A DNA stretch of 64,000 nt from Pyrinomonadaceae bacterium (GCA_036277115.1 DASUNM010000024.1:550550-614549); one strand, 5' to 3'. Shown: positions 9,663 to 18,547, numbered from the stretch's first letter. Notes: generated by a model from the letters alone, not told the origin. Translations and numbers: made by a program.

Positions 9663-10490
9663 TCACTCAGCCGGAGGGAAAACTATTTGATCGAACTCAG
9701 GATCAGTACGCAGGGAATTCAAATCCAGATCGCGTTGGGCGCGGATTCGCAGTTTTGGTTGCAGATCCAACGCGCTTCGCAGGGACCTCAACGCGCCATC
9801 GATGGCGCCGAGGCGCGCGCGGGTGGCGGCCAACCCGTAATGAATGTGTGCAGCCTCAGGCTCGCGTTTCAACGCGCGCTCGAACAGTTCCTGTGCCGCC
9901 ACATAATCGCCCCGGTTCAATTCAATCACACCACGATCGTAAAGCGAGTCAGCATCGCGCGGCGGCGTGAGGTCCGTGCGCAACCGAGCTTCGGAAACCG
10001 CGAGATAAGTTCTGGCGCGGGCAGCAACTTCGGATACCGAGGGGTACTTTTCGATCAAGGTGCGAAACTGATTGCGGGCTTCCGCAAACCGGCCGCGCGT
10101 GAATTCCTTGTGCGCCGATTCAAAAGCAGTAAGCGCTGCCGCCTCTTCAAAGGTTGGTTGGGGCGGCGGCGGTAACGGCTTCTTAATAACTGGGCGGAGA
10201 ATCGGTTTCGCGGCTACGCGGCGAGTCGGTGTCTTGGTGACTTTGGGCGCGTGCTTGGGCGTCGCCTTAGCGCGAGATTTCGCGGCCGGCTTCGCTGAAG
10301 CACGCTTTGTCGTCGCCTTCTTGCTCGATGCAACTTTTGTTGCTTTGTTCGCGCGCGCCTTACCGGCAGGCGAACGTTTGGTAGCCGGCTTCAACCGCGT
10401 TGATTTGGCGACGCGCTTCCGCGCACCGGCGCCTTTGGCCGCCGAGCGAGCTGTTGAACGTGACGGAAGTCTTTTTTCCGGACTACTCAT
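9663..10490 (-). CDS. TPR protein with histone-H1-like Lys/Ala-rich N-terminus
   Basis: The 275-residue protein has two very different halves. Residues 1-105 are basic and low complexity, built from Lys, Ala, Arg, Ser and Pro (for example KATTKRASAKPAAKSRAKA), like the tails of histone H1-like bacterial proteins. Residues 115-265 hold about three to four tetratricopeptide repeats (ALTAFESAHKEFTRGRFAEA; YDRGVIELNRGDYVAAQELF). There is no signal peptide. The basic tail could bind nucleic acid or another polyanion while the TPRs bind protein, but no function is known. It starts 5' of yvcK on the same strand with about 90 bases between them. Confidence 0.85.
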   Translation of the reverse strand: MSSPEKRLPSRSTARSAAKGAGARKRVAKSTRLKPATKRSPAGKARANKATKVASSKKATTKRASAKPAAKSRAKATPKHAPKVTKTPTRRVAAKPILRPVIKKPLPPPPQPTFEEAAALTAFESAHKEFTRGRFAEARNQFRTLIEKYPSVSEVAARARTYLAVSEARLRTDLTPPRDADSLYDRGVIELNRGDYVAAQELFERALKREPEAAHIHYGLAATRARLGAIDGALRSLRSALDLQPKLRIRAQRDLDLNSLRTDPEFDQIVFPPAE

Positions 10491-10824
10491 CGTGACTTAT
10501 ACTGAAACCCCTAAAGGTACCCAAACGCCGCCTGTTAAGGGGCGGAGCTTAACACAGGTCTGGCCCTAATTCAATGAAAGAATAGGGTTTGTGGGCAGTT
10601 TGGGGCGGGAGCGTTCAACAATGATGGCCGTCAGGCTGCGGCCGAAAAACAGGTTGATGCCGCAATCTTCGCCGTGTTAAGGTGACTCGTGGTGCCCCGT
10701 GTCCGGTTTTGACCCGCCGGGAGCCACAGAAATCAAGGCGGATCTAGCCCGAACCTGCCCCTCACTCCGTTGCAACATTGTTGGCCACTCATCAACTGAG
10801 CTCCGCTCGAAGTCACCTGACAGT
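10491..10824. other. Divergent intergenic region between the TPR gene and mglB
   Basis: About 334 bases. TATAAG on the minus strand just upstream of the TPR gene and TTGATG-17-TTAAGG (about 10653-10681) on the plus strand are weak promoter candidates. An in-frame extension of mglB upstream to 10699 exists, but its sequence is unlike the family. I see no RNA gene here. Confidence 0.4.
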
Positions 10825-11304
10825 ATGCCCATTCTAATCCGAGAGCAGCGTTACCATCACATCAAGGCGCTGTTGGCCAGACTGCGTTTGGACGCGGCGG
10901 CGCGGGTGGTCGTGCTTGTAGAGAAGGACGGTCAGCAGATCGCCGCCCACGGCGAGGTCGGCGACCTGGATACCACCAGTCTCGCGTCACTGGTTGCCGG
11001 AAATGTGGCGGCCACCGGCGGCATGGCGAAGTTGATCGGCGAAAAGGAATTTCCCACGCTCTCGCATGAAGGCGACAAAGAGAGCATTCACATCAGCGTC
11101 ATCGGTCGCGTGCTCCTCGTGGTCGTCTTCGACCAGCGCTCCAGCCTCGGCCTGGTAAAGCTTCGTTCGAAGCAAGTGTCCCAGGAACTGGCGACGGCTT
11201 TCGCGGAAATTGAACGCGAATCACAAGCCCCCGGAGCTTCATCCAGCTTGCCCTTCAGTGAAATCACCGACGAAGAGATCGACAGCCTCTTCGTGCAAAA
11301 CTAA
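10825..11304 (+). CDS. mglB: Roadblock/LC7 domain protein, MglB-like
   Basis: The 159-residue protein carries one Roadblock/LC7 domain (about residues 15-115), with a C-terminal acidic tail ending EITDEEIDSLFVQN. I chose the ATG at 10825 (MPILIREQRYHH) because the domain starts just after it; the open frame reaches back to 10699 with no family-like sequence. The gene ends 12 bases before an MglA-like GTPase, the standard mglB-mglA order. In Myxococcus, MglB is the GTPase-activating partner of MglA and marks one cell pole. A role in polarity or surface motility here is inferred from that pairing. Confidence 0.9.
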   Translation: MPILIREQRYHHIKALLARLRLDAAARVVVLVEKDGQQIAAHGEVGDLDTTSLASLVAGNVAATGGMAKLIGEKEFPTLSHEGDKESIHISVIGRVLLVVVFDQRSSLGLVKLRSKQVSQELATAFAEIERESQAPGASSSLPFSEITDEEIDSLFVQN

Positions 11305-11316
11305 ATCCATCAAGCC

Positions 11317-11901
11317 ATGACTTTCATTAACTACGCTTCGCGCGAGATAAACTGCAAAATCGTCTACTACGGTCCCGGCTTGTGCGGGAAGACCACAAAT
11401 CTCCAGCACATTTACGACGCGACTGCGCCGCAGGCCAGAGGCAAGCTAATCAGCCTCGCGACTGAAACTGACCGCACTCTGTTCTTTGACTTCATGCCCC
11501 TGGAGCTCGGCACCGTGCGCGGATTCAAGACGCGCTTTCACCTCTACACAGTCCCCGGCCAGGTTTTCTACGAAGCTTCTCGCAAACTAATTCTGAAAGG
11601 TGTCGATGGCGTGGTGTTCGTCGCTGACTCGCAGGAAGAGCGGATGGACGCGAACATAGAATCGCTGTACAACCTCGAAGAGAACCTCAGAGTGCACGGC
11701 TTCGATCTGATGAAAGTTCCGTACGTACTGCAGCTAAACAAACGCGACCTGCCCCACATCATTCCCGCGGAAGATCTCACTGCGGAACTGCAAAAGAAGG
11801 GCGAGCCGGTCGTTGAAGCGGTCGCTTCATCCGGCGTCGGTGTCTTCGACACTTTGAAGGCTGTAGCGAAACAGGTTCTAACGGAATTGCGGAAGAGCTA
11901 G
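11317..11901 (+). CDS. mglA: MglA-like small Ras-type GTPase
   Basis: The 194-residue protein is a prokaryotic Ras-like GTPase. The P-loop is [11 protein letters not shown] (G1, residues 19-29), the G3 region is YTVPGQVFY (in place of DxxG, as in the MglA family) and the G4 motif is LNKRDLP. The start [20 protein letters not shown] is characteristic of MglA. Directly downstream of mglB, it forms a GTPase/GAP pair. MglA proteins switch cell polarity and position motility machinery in Myxococcus and are widespread in Acidobacteriota. No motility structural genes are present in the window. A receiver protein at 43735 might be a RomR-like partner. Confidence 0.95.
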   Translation: MTFINYASREINCKIVYYGPGLCGKTTNLQHIYDATAPQARGKLISLATETDRTLFFDFMPLELGTVRGFKTRFHLYTVPGQVFYEASRKLILKGVDGVVFVADSQEERMDANIESLYNLEENLRVHGFDLMKVPYVLQLNKRDLPHIIPAEDLTAELQKKGEPVVEAVASSGVGVFDTLKAVAKQVLTELRKS

Positions 11902-11903
11902 AT

Positions 11904-12455
11904 TCAGCCGAGCGGCTTCACCATCAACAAGCCATCTCCGCCATTTGAATAGTATTTCGGCAGTCGTTGCGTAACGCTGTAACCGAGGCTGAGGTAAAGC
12001 TTCTGTGCGGACACGTTCGTCGCCCTGACTTCCAGACGTGCGATTCTCGCATTACGGCGCCGAAATCCATCTTCGACGCGATCCATTAAGCAGCTTGCCA
12101 ACCGCCGGCGGCGATGTTCCGGGGCGATCCCAATCGTCGTGATATGACCCGTGTGGTCAGGCTCAAGCAGGCCAATGACGAAACCGGCCATGGAGCTGTT
12201 TTGCGTTACAACACGATAGGAAACGGATTCGGGTGACCCGAGCAGGTATTCAAAAGTGTCGCGGCTGTAGGCTTCGCCATCAAGAAAGCAGCGCTGATCC
12301 AACTGCCAACATTCGTCGATTTGGCCCATCGTCAGCGGACGCAAGTCGTAATGGGCGTTCGTGGGCGGCACGAGCGCGAGCGTGGGAACGGTAACCGCCG
12401 TTCGCTCTCGATTGCTCGACCACCACTTGGGTCTGAATTTCTTTAAGACAGCCAT
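11904..12455 (-). CDS. rimI: GNAT acetyltransferase, RimI-like
   Basis: The 183-residue protein has the GNAT fold. IRPLTM-like N-terminal beta strand and the DECWQLDQRCFLDGEAYS region match RimI, and the acetyl-CoA motif A is TTIGIAPEHRRRRLASCLMD. The usual R/Q-x-x-G-x-A reads R-R-x-R-L-A, so the loop glycine is replaced by Arg. The C-terminal motif B is ATNVSAQKLYLSLGYSV, and the substrate is probably a protein N-terminus such as ribosomal protein S18. An N-terminal basic extension of about 30 residues is unusual. It converges with mglA with two bases between stops. Symbol given by similarity of the core only. Confidence 0.82.
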   Translation of the reverse strand: MAVLKKFRPKWWSSNRERTAVTVPTLALVPPTNAHYDLRPLTMGQIDECWQLDQRCFLDGEAYSRDTFEYLLGSPESVSYRVVTQNSSMAGFVIGLLEPDHTGHITTIGIAPEHRRRRLASCLMDRVEDGFRRRNARIARLEVRATNVSAQKLYLSLGYSVTQRLPKYYSNGGDGLLMVKPLG

Positions 12456-12584
12456 AAACCCGAATATGCACTCTGCTGGGCGCTGAATCGGTGGCGGGGA
12501 TTATACCTGCCCGCGTAAGTCCAGTCACGCGATGGCAAGAGGAGGAGTGTCTTACGTTGCGTTTCTTTGCGGTTTGGCGCCTTT

Positions 12585-12648
12585 GGTACGCACGCCTCTG
12601 GCGTGCTCGGGGCGGATAAAATGAGCAGCACTCCGAGTCGTGCGTACC
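12585..12648. repeat. Palindromic repeat, GGTACGCACG family
   Basis: Outer arms GGTACGCACG (12585-12594) and CGTGCGTACC (12639-12648) are perfectly complementary, and GCACGCCTCTGGCGTGC near the left arm forms an inner hairpin. The same design recurs inside the xdhC gene at 52763-52807, so it is a mobile or copied palindromic element rather than a gene-specific site. It lies between queA and rimI. Confidence 0.75.
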
Positions 12649-12662
12649 GCAACGCGTCCCCG

Positions 12663-13700
12663 CTAGATAATCAGCATACAGTCGCCATAGCTGTAGAAAC
12701 GGTAGCGCTCGCTGACCGCGTGGCGATATGCCGCGAGCGCTGGCTCCCGGCCGGCGAAAGCGCTCACGAGCAGAAGCAAAGACGACCGGGGCAAATGAAA
12801 GTTCGTCACGAGGGCATCAACCATTCTGAATTCATAGCCAGGCGTAATCGTGAGGTCTGCGGTGCTCGAGCCCGGAGTGATTTCTCCGTCAACCGAAACT
12901 GCCGACTCGAGTGCCCGCGTGGTGGTTGTCCCCACCGCGATGATGCGTCCGCCGGAGGCACGCGCCCGGTTGATGATTTCAGCGGCCTCAGCCGTGATTG
13001 AAAACATTTCCGGAAGCACGCGGTGTTCTGAGACTTCTTCGACGCGCACCGGCTCGAAAGTGCCGTAGCCCACGTGAAGTGTGATTTCAGCGATCGAAAC
13101 CCCGGCATTCTTTATTTCATCGAGAACCTTCGGCGTGAAGTGCAGTCCGGCCGTTGGCGCGGCGATGGCGCCTGATTCGCGGGCATAGACCGTTTGATAG
13201 CGCTCGCGATCTTCCGCGTCAACTGCACCTTCGCGTCTGATGTACGGCGGCAGCGGCGGCTGTCCGACTTCAGCTATCAAGTTCAGGAAGTCATCACGCG
13301 GCTCAAACTGAATGAGGCGTGTGCCATCTTCGTTTGCGGCGGTCACCGTCGCTTGCAGCCGTCCGTTACCAAAACTGATTCGAGCTCCGATGCGCAACCG
13401 GCGAGCCGGCCGCGCGAGAACTTGCCAAAGGTTAGGTTCAACTTCACGCAACAGGAGGACTTCGGTAGTGCCACCGCTCGGCACTCGCTCGCCCATCAGC
13501 CGTGCAGGAAACACTTTTGTATTGTTCAGGACCAGACAGTCGCCGGCGCGCAGATACTTCGGCAGGGAAGCGAACTGCTCATCAGTCTGTGTTTGGTGCT
13601 CCCGATCCACCACGAGCATGCGCGAGGCGTCGCGTTCCAGCAGCGGATGCTGAGCAACTAACTCTTCCGGTAGTTCGTAATCGAAGTCAGATATCTGCAC
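12663..13700 (-). CDS. queA: tRNA preQ1(34) S-adenosylmethionine ribosyltransferase-isomerase
   Basis: QueA transfers the ribosyl part of S-adenosylmethionine to preQ1 in the tRNA anticodon wobble position to make epoxyqueuosine. The 345 residues match the family in length. Typical stretches are SDFDYELPEELVAQHPL at the N-terminus, LVLNNTKVFPARLMG, GAIAAPTAGLHFT and LHVGYGTFEPVR. It heads a minus-strand group with yihY, ruvB and ruvA upstream. Only 15 bases separate it from the yihY-type gene, so they probably share a transcript. The queA-ruvB linkage is common in bacteria. Confidence 0.97.
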   Translation of the reverse strand: MQISDFDYELPEELVAQHPLLERDASRMLVVDREHQTQTDEQFASLPKYLRAGDCLVLNNTKVFPARLMGERVPSGGTTEVLLLREVEPNLWQVLARPARRLRIGARISFGNGRLQATVTAANEDGTRLIQFEPRDDFLNLIAEVGQPPLPPYIRREGAVDAEDRERYQTVYARESGAIAAPTAGLHFTPKVLDEIKNAGVSIAEITLHVGYGTFEPVRVEEVSEHRVLPEMFSITAEAAEIINRARASGGRIIAVGTTTTRALESAVSVDGEITPGSSTADLTITPGYEFRMVDALVTNFHLPRSSLLLLVSAFAGREPALAAYRHAVSERYRFYSYGDCMLII

Positions 13701-13715
13701 GGGACCGGCAGTGAT

Positions 13716-14657
13716 TCAGGAATACGATGCGGACGGCACGGGCGCGTTCGGTGCGATTGAATGGTCGATGTGCTCGCGATGAAATACGCCGGTGAGCTGG
13801 GCGCCGAACAGCAGGACCAGGCTGGAAACGTAGCTCCAGGTAAGCACAGCAACGACCGCCCCGACCGAACCGTAAATCTGATCGTAGTGAAAGTAATTCA
13901 GGCTCCACGCGAAGCCATACTTCGAAGCTTCCCACAGCATCGCGCCAATCATTGCACCGGGAATCGTGTCGCGCACGCTGACGTACGCGTTCGGCATGAA
14001 TTTGTACACGATGGCGAAAAGCATGAAAGTAACCAGCAAGCTAACCACTGCGAACACAATCTGCCAAAACACGCTGCCGGCGGTCGAAAGCACCGGGTAG
14101 TTTTCGAGTTGACGAGGGGAAACACGGCCCGCTACTTCCCGAAAATAGACGAGCACCGATGTCGTAAGCACCGACAGCGATAAGAGCAGACCGACAAATC
14201 CAATCATTCCCAGGGTCGTCGCTCGCCCGTGAAGAAATGTGCGATGGGTGGTGCCCCAGACGCGATTCAGCGCGCGCTCGACCACCGCGAACACCCACGA
14301 TCCGGCCCACAGCGCGACAACCGCACAGGTGATGATGGCGCCCGTGCTGATGCCGGACAGGGATGTGATCGTCTCTTGGAGAAACTTACTCGAGCCGGGA
14401 TAAACCTGGACGACGCGCGAAACCATTTGCGTGCCCGCGGCCACCCGGTTGCCGAGTGCCAGCAACAAAAGCAGCGCCGGGAACAGCGTCATCAATCCGA
14501 AGTAGCTCATCGCCGCGGCCGAGGTGAACAAATCGTTTTCATGAAATTGATGAACGGCGTGCGAGAGTATGCGACGCCACGGCGAGCGATTACGCACGCC
14601 GAACGATTGACGAGAGATTCTCTTCAAACGATCTGAGGTTGAGTTGGAAATAGCCAT
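13716..14657 (-). CDS. YihY/BrkB family inner-membrane protein
   Basis: The 313-residue protein has about six membrane helices and the family pattern HENDLFTSAAAMSYFGLMTLFPALL near residue 40, with the later KFMPNAYVSVRDTIPGAMIG and the GSVGAVVAVLTWSYVSSLVLLFGAQ helix. Members were once called RNase BN or BrkB, but the real function is unknown. The protein sits between ruvB and queA on the minus strand, 15 bases from queA. A possible envelope or transport role is only family-level inference. Confidence 0.93.
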   Translation of the reverse strand: MAISNSTSDRLKRISRQSFGVRNRSPWRRILSHAVHQFHENDLFTSAAAMSYFGLMTLFPALLLLLALGNRVAAGTQMVSRVVQVYPGSSKFLQETITSLSGISTGAIITCAVVALWAGSWVFAVVERALNRVWGTTHRTFLHGRATTLGMIGFVGLLLSLSVLTTSVLVYFREVAGRVSPRQLENYPVLSTAGSVFWQIVFAVVSLLVTFMLFAIVYKFMPNAYVSVRDTIPGAMIGAMLWEASKYGFAWSLNYFHYDQIYGSVGAVVAVLTWSYVSSLVLLFGAQLTGVFHREHIDHSIAPNAPVPSASYS

Positions 14658-14659
14658 CT

Positions 14660-14725
14660 ACGTTTAGCGGCGGGCTACTGCCCGCCAAATGTGAGGACGA
14701 GCGGTCGCCCGTCTCTAAACTATAG
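14660..14725. repeat. GCGGGCTACTGCCCGC palindrome family
   Basis: GGCGGGCTACTGCCCGCC-type hairpin at about 14668-14686, between yihY and ruvB, followed by GAGCGGTCGCCCGTCTC. Related copies occur at 27788-27845, 45006-45032 and in degenerate form at 32039-32113. Confidence 0.55.
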
Positions 14726-14727
14726 AT

Positions 14728-15771
14728 TCAGGGGGAATCAAACAACGTGGGGCGCAGCTGGCCCGTCGCGCGGGCGCCAAAATGTTGATAGGCAAGTTGT
14801 GTCGCCATCCGGCCGCGGGGGGTGCGATTCAGGAAGCCAATTTGAATCAAGTACGGTTCGATAATTTCTTCAATCGTGTCTTTCTCTTCATGAATCGCGG
14901 CTGACAAAGTGCCGACGCCGACCGGCCCGCCTTCGAACTTTTCGATGATTGTCGTCAGCAGCTTACGGTCCATTTCGTCGAGACCGTACGTATCAACTTC
15001 CATGCGATTGAGGGCGTCGTTCGCGACTTCGTGGGTAATGCGTCCGTCGTAATCGACTTCCGCATAATCGCGCACGCGCCGCAACAAGCGGTTCACGATG
15101 CGCGGTGTCCCGCGCGCGCGCTTGGCGATCTCCTGGGCGCCGCTATCGTCAAGTTCGACGTTCAGGATGCTGGCCGAACGCTTGCAGATCGTTTCGAGAT
15201 TTTCGTGGGAATAAAAATCGAGATGAAAATTGATACCAAACCGCGCGCGCATGGGCGCACTGATTAGCCCGGCGCGCGTGGTCGCGCCGACGAGCGTGAA
15301 CTTTGGTATGTCGAGCTTGATTGAGCGCGCGCCAACACCCTGACCGATGATGAAATCAAACTGAAAGTCTTCCATCGCCGGGTAGAGTTTTTCTTCGATC
15401 ACCGGCATCAGCCGATGAATCTCGTCGATGAAAAGCACGTCGCCTTCCTGAAGCGTGGTCAGCAACGCCGCGACGTCTCCAGCCTTTTCCATTGCGGGAC
15501 CTGACGAAGAGCGAAGCTGCGCCCCCATTTCGTTGGCGATGATGTGCGCCAGGGTGGTTTTGCCCAGCCCCGGCGGACCGGTGAGCAAAACGTGGTCGAG
15601 CGCTTCACGACGTTTACGCGCGGCGGCAATATAGACGCGCAGATTTTCCTTGGCTTTGGTTTGCCCGATGTACTCGGCGAGCTTCGACGGACGCAGAGAA
15701 AGATCGTATTGACGATCTTCTTCAGTCGGAATTGCGCTCAGCGCTTCCTCAGCTCTGGTGGCTTTCGGCAT
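14728..15771 (-). CDS. ruvB: Holliday junction branch migration ATPase RuvB
   Basis: RuvB is the AAA+ motor that, with RuvA, moves Holliday junctions during recombination and repair. The 347 residues are standard. Walker A is GPPGLGKTT, Walker B is LFIDEIHR, sensor 1 is [10 protein letters not shown] and the arginine-finger region is SAPMRARFG. The C-terminal winged helix with [17 protein letters not shown] contacts DNA. It lies downstream of ruvA on the same strand, with a palindromic repeat in the 102-base gap, and upstream of the yihY-type gene. Confidence 0.98.
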   Translation of the reverse strand: MPKATRAEEALSAIPTEEDRQYDLSLRPSKLAEYIGQTKAKENLRVYIAAARKRREALDHVLLTGPPGLGKTTLAHIIANEMGAQLRSSSGPAMEKAGDVAALLTTLQEGDVLFIDEIHRLMPVIEEKLYPAMEDFQFDFIIGQGVGARSIKLDIPKFTLVGATTRAGLISAPMRARFGINFHLDFYSHENLETICKRSASILNVELDDSGAQEIAKRARGTPRIVNRLLRRVRDYAEVDYDGRITHEVANDALNRMEVDTYGLDEMDRKLLTTIIEKFEGGPVGVGTLSAAIHEEKDTIEEIIEPYLIQIGFLNRTPRGRMATQLAYQHFGARATGQLRPTLFDSP

Positions 15772-15813
15772 GGGCGATCTGAATTGTGAATCCGAGAAGT
15801 GTAACGGTCAACT

Positions 15814-15874
15814 GTGGCACAGACTTTAGTCTGTGGATCCAACAGGGAGAATCACAGACTGAAGTCTGTGCCAC
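15814..15874. repeat. CACAGACTNNAGTCTGTG palindrome pair (R1 family)
   Basis: Two palindromes, CACAGACTTTAGTCTGTG and CACAGACTGAAGTCTGTG, sit about 15 bases apart in opposite order, so the whole unit (TGTGGCAC ... GTGCCACT) folds into one long hairpin. It abuts the ruvA stop codon. Similar units lie at 24060-24174 and 36896-36957. Confidence 0.8.
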
Positions 15875-16500
15875 TAAACTTTCGCCAGCGATCTCAGGCT
15901 GCGCCGCAGAATTACTTCGACGGAAAGTTCGCCACCTTCATCGACGGCGTTCTTCACCGCCTTTTCAATCGCCGCTTTTTGATACCCAAGGTTCGCCAGC
16001 GCCGACATTGCATCATTTCGCATTGCTTCAGTCGTCGTGGGCGCGCCTTCCACCGCGGCTTTCGCGGCGAACTCTTCTTCCAGAGCCGGCGAAGACAGCG
16101 CGGCAATCTTGTCGCGCAAATCGACGACCAGGCGTTCCGCGGTCTTTCGCCCGACGCCGGGAATCGCGACCAGCCGCACCAAATTGTTGGTTCGAATCGA
16201 CGCGATCATCTCGTCGGCGTTCATGCCGGAAAGAAGCTTGATGGCCAGGGCCGGGCCGACACCGTTCACGGAAATCAGTTGCAGGAACAGTTCGCGCTCG
16301 CGGGCGGTCTTGAAGCCGTACAGCTGAAGCGCGTCTTCACGCACGTGCGTGTAAACACGTAGCTGGACCGGCTCGCCGATTTCGCCCAGGTCATAAAACG
16401 TGGAAAGCGGGATCGCGACGTCATAGCCGACACCGCCGACATCGACGATGACATTGGTCGCCTGCTTGGAAAGCAGTGTTCCTGAAAGATGAGCGATCAT
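15874..16500 (-). CDS. ruvA: Holliday junction DNA-binding protein RuvA
   Basis: RuvA binds the four-way junction and recruits RuvB. The 208-residue protein has domain I (OB fold, MIAHLSGTLL), domain II with two helix-hairpin-helix motifs (NGVGPALAIKLLSG and IPGVGRKTAERLVVDLRDK) and the mobile domain III at the C-terminus (AMSALANLGYQKAAIEKAV). I use the ATG at 16500, because RuvA proteins start with MI-x-x-L-x-G. The open frame extends eight codons farther. A palindromic repeat begins at its stop codon. The gene is divergent from rex, and their starts are about 130 bases apart. Confidence 0.97.
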   Translation of the reverse strand: MIAHLSGTLLSKQATNVIVDVGGVGYDVAIPLSTFYDLGEIGEPVQLRVYTHVREDALQLYGFKTARERELFLQLISVNGVGPALAIKLLSGMNADEMIASIRTNNLVRLVAIPGVGRKTAERLVVDLRDKIAALSSPALEEEFAAKAAVEGAPTTTEAMRNDAMSALANLGYQKAAIEKAVKNAVDEGGELSVEVILRRSLRSLAKV

Positions 16501-16630
16501 GAACTGCGCGGTTCCCTCTCCCAAACGGAGAGGGAATACGGTCGCGATTATTCACGAAGCACCGCTGCCTTCGCAAATGGAAGTTTCGCGCGCAGGCGAT
16601 GCGGCGTTATACTTTGACGGCACGCGCGTG

Positions 16631-17338
16631 ATGAAGAAAGAAAAGATTTCAGAGCTCACCACGAACCGCCTGAGCGTTTACCTGCGTTGCCTGAACGAGC
16701 TGGCCGCTGCAGGAATCAAAACAGTCTCATCGCAGGACCTCGCCGAGCAGTTCAATCTGAATTCAGCACAGATTCGCAAAGACCTTGGCTACTTCGGCGA
16801 GTTTGGCGTCCGCGGCACCGGCTATTTCATCGAAGACCTCAGACTCCATCTGACGAAGATTCTCGGGTTGGATCAACCGCATCGCGTCGGCATCATCGGC
16901 GCCGGCCGGTTGGGAACGGCGCTGGCGAATTACAACGGACTTTCCAAGTCGAACTTTTCGGTAGTCGCGCTATTCGATAACGACCCGTCCAAAATCGGTG
17001 AACAAGTTGGTTCTGACGGCACGGCCGTTCACGACGTGAAGCACCTCGCCAAATTTGTTCGCGACGAGGGCATTGACGTTGCAGTGATCGCCGTACCGGC
17101 GCGTGCCGCTCAGAAAGTGCTGAATCAAATCATGGCGGCCGGGGTAAAAGCGATTCTGAATTTTGCTCCAGCGCCCCTGACGTCGCGCCTGGGCGTGAAG
17201 GTCAAGACGGTTGACCTGACCACGTCGCTTGAGTCGCTCTCGTATTTTCTCGCGCAACCGGGCGTCGCCCGCGTGACCAACAGCGCGCGCACAAATGACG
17301 CCAACAGCGCCCACAAGCGGCAGACCCACGAAATCTAG
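16631..17338 (+). CDS. rex: Redox-sensing transcriptional repressor Rex
   Basis: Rex represses fermentative and respiratory genes when NADH is low and lets go of DNA when NADH binds. The 235-residue protein has an N-terminal winged helix (RLSVYLRCLNELAAAG; SAQIRKDLGYFGEFG) and a Rossmann domain with GIIGAGRLGTALA. I place the start at the ATG at 16631, since the open frame upstream (to 16499) overlaps ruvA and is unlike Rex. Its stop is followed after one base by the class II aldolase start, so Rex is co-transcribed with the microcompartment operon. This suggests it may control that pathway in response to NADH, which is inference. Confidence 0.95.
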   Translation: MKKEKISELTTNRLSVYLRCLNELAAAGIKTVSSQDLAEQFNLNSAQIRKDLGYFGEFGVRGTGYFIEDLRLHLTKILGLDQPHRVGIIGAGRLGTALANYNGLSKSNFSVVALFDNDPSKIGEQVGSDGTAVHDVKHLAKFVRDEGIDVAVIAVPARAAQKVLNQIMAAGVKAILNFAPAPLTSRLGVKVKTVDLTTSLESLSYFLAQPGVARVTNSARTNDANSAHKRQTHEI

Positions 17339-17339
17339 A

Positions 17340-18161
17340 ATGGACGAGCAAACCGCCAGACGCGATCTCATCAAAGTCTGTCATCTGATGTACGAGCGCA
17401 GCTACGTCGTCTCGTCTGACGGCAACGTGAGTGTGCAGCTCGATGATGGACGGATTCTGGCGACGCCGACGATGACGTGCAAAGGCCGGATGACGGAGGA
17501 TCTGATTGCAGTCACAGATCTCGAAGGCCGCGCGCTTAATAATCAGAAGGCCTCGAGCGAACTCGCGATGCACCTTTTGATTTATCGCGAGCGCCCGGAC
17601 GTGAAAGCAGTCTGTCACGCGCATCCGCCACATGGTACTGCGTTCGCCGTAGCCGGACTGGCGATCGACCAACCGATTCTTTCCGAAGTGATCCTGACGC
17701 TGGGTTGTGTGCCGCTCGCGGAGTACGGCACGCCTTCGACCGATGAGCTGTCCGATGCGATGCGGCCCCTAGTGAAACATCACAACGCGCTTTTGATGGC
17801 GAATCATGGAGCAGTCGCGTACGGAAACGATCTTTGGCAGGCGTGGGATCGTCTGGAGACGTTGGAACATACGGCGAAGATTTCGATCCTTTCGCGCGTG
17901 CTCGGCGGCTCGCGAAACCTTTCACCGGACGCTATCGAGAAATTAATCAACGTGCGTGAGGCTTCAGGATATCTCGGCGAAAGCGCGCGGTGTCAGGCTT
18001 GCGGTTATTTGCACGAAACGAATCTGACGTGTCCCACAGGCGATCGGCCGGCGGCGCGGTCTCATAGCCTCTCGCAATCAAACGGAGCGGGTCGGGTTTC
18101 GCTTTCGCGCGAAGAGCTGGTTGAGCTTTTGAGTCAGGCCGCGCGTTTGAACGAATCTTGA
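17340..18161 (+). CDS. Class II aldolase (sugar-phosphate type) with Cys-containing, helix-ended C-terminal tail
   Basis: The 273-residue protein is a zinc-dependent class II aldolase/adducin-family enzyme like L-fuculose-phosphate aldolase. SSDGNVSVQ and TCKGRM form the phosphate site, Glu74 is the likely base, and His93, His95 (HAHPPHG) and His156 (ANHGAVAYG) bind zinc. After about residue 212 there is an extension not needed for catalysis. It has Cys218, Cys221 and Cys231 (CQAC ... C), a polar linker and the amphipathic helix SREELVELLSQAARL (257-270), which resembles a microcompartment encapsulation peptide. The ATG at 17340 follows the rex stop by one base; the longer frame from 17295 overlaps rex. 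Expected product: lactaldehyde plus dihydroxyacetone phosphate. Confidence 0.88.
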   Translation: MDEQTARRDLIKVCHLMYERSYVVSSDGNVSVQLDDGRILATPTMTCKGRMTEDLIAVTDLEGRALNNQKASSELAMHLLIYRERPDVKAVCHAHPPHGTAFAVAGLAIDQPILSEVILTLGCVPLAEYGTPSTDELSDAMRPLVKHHNALLMANHGAVAYGNDLWQAWDRLETLEHTAKISILSRVLGGSRNLSPDAIEKLINVREASGYLGESARCQACGYLHETNLTCPTGDRPAARSHSLSQSNGAGRVSLSREELVELLSQAARLNES

Positions 18162-18165
18162 ATCG

Positions 18166-18236
18166 TCAGTCGTGAATCGTAAATAGAGAACACCGTGTTA
18201 TCCTATTCGCGATTTACCATTAACGATTTACGGTCT
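18166..18236. repeat. AATCGTAAAT / ATTTACGATT intergenic repeat (R3' family), copy 1
   Basis: GAATCGTAAATAGAGAACAC ... GCGATTTACCATTAACGATT forms an imperfect inverted repeat between the aldolase and the shell gene. A close relative lies at 51923-51990 after xdhC. Confidence 0.7.
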
Positions 18237-18259
18237 TAAATTCTCACAGGAGAAACTGA

Positions 18260-18547
18260 ATGCAAGAAGCACTCGGAATGGTGGAAACCAAGGGCCTGGT
18301 CGCGATGATTGAAGCGGCCGACGCGATGGTCAAGGCGGCTAATGTCACTTTAGTCGGCTACGAAAAAATCGGCGCGGGTTTCGTTACGGCGATCGTGCGT
18401 GGTGACGTTGCGGCGGTAAAAGCGGCGACGGACGCCGGCGCCGCGGCGGCGCGGCGCGTGGGCGAACTCGTAAGCGTGCACGTGATCCCGCGGCCCCACG
18501 GCAGCGTCGACGAAGCGATGCCGATTACGAACCAAGCGCGCGCATGA
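18260..18547 (+). CDS. Bacterial microcompartment hexameric shell protein (BMC-H)
   Basis: The 95-residue protein is a single BMC domain (Pfam BMC family): [20 protein letters not shown], a lysine-bearing [10 protein letters not shown] segment next to the pore, and [20 protein letters not shown]. Six copies make one tile of a proteinaceous organelle facet. The ATG has a clear ribosome-binding site, CAGGAGAAACTG. Its stop overlaps the start of the next shell gene (ATGA at 18544). It is the only BMC-H gene in this locus; no trimer-type (BMC-T) gene is present, so all facets would come from this one protein or from genes elsewhere. Confidence 0.96.
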   Translation: MQEALGMVETKGLVAMIEAADAMVKAANVTLVGYEKIGAGFVTAIVRGDVAAVKAATDAGAAAARRVGELVSVHVIPRPHGSVDEAMPITNQARA

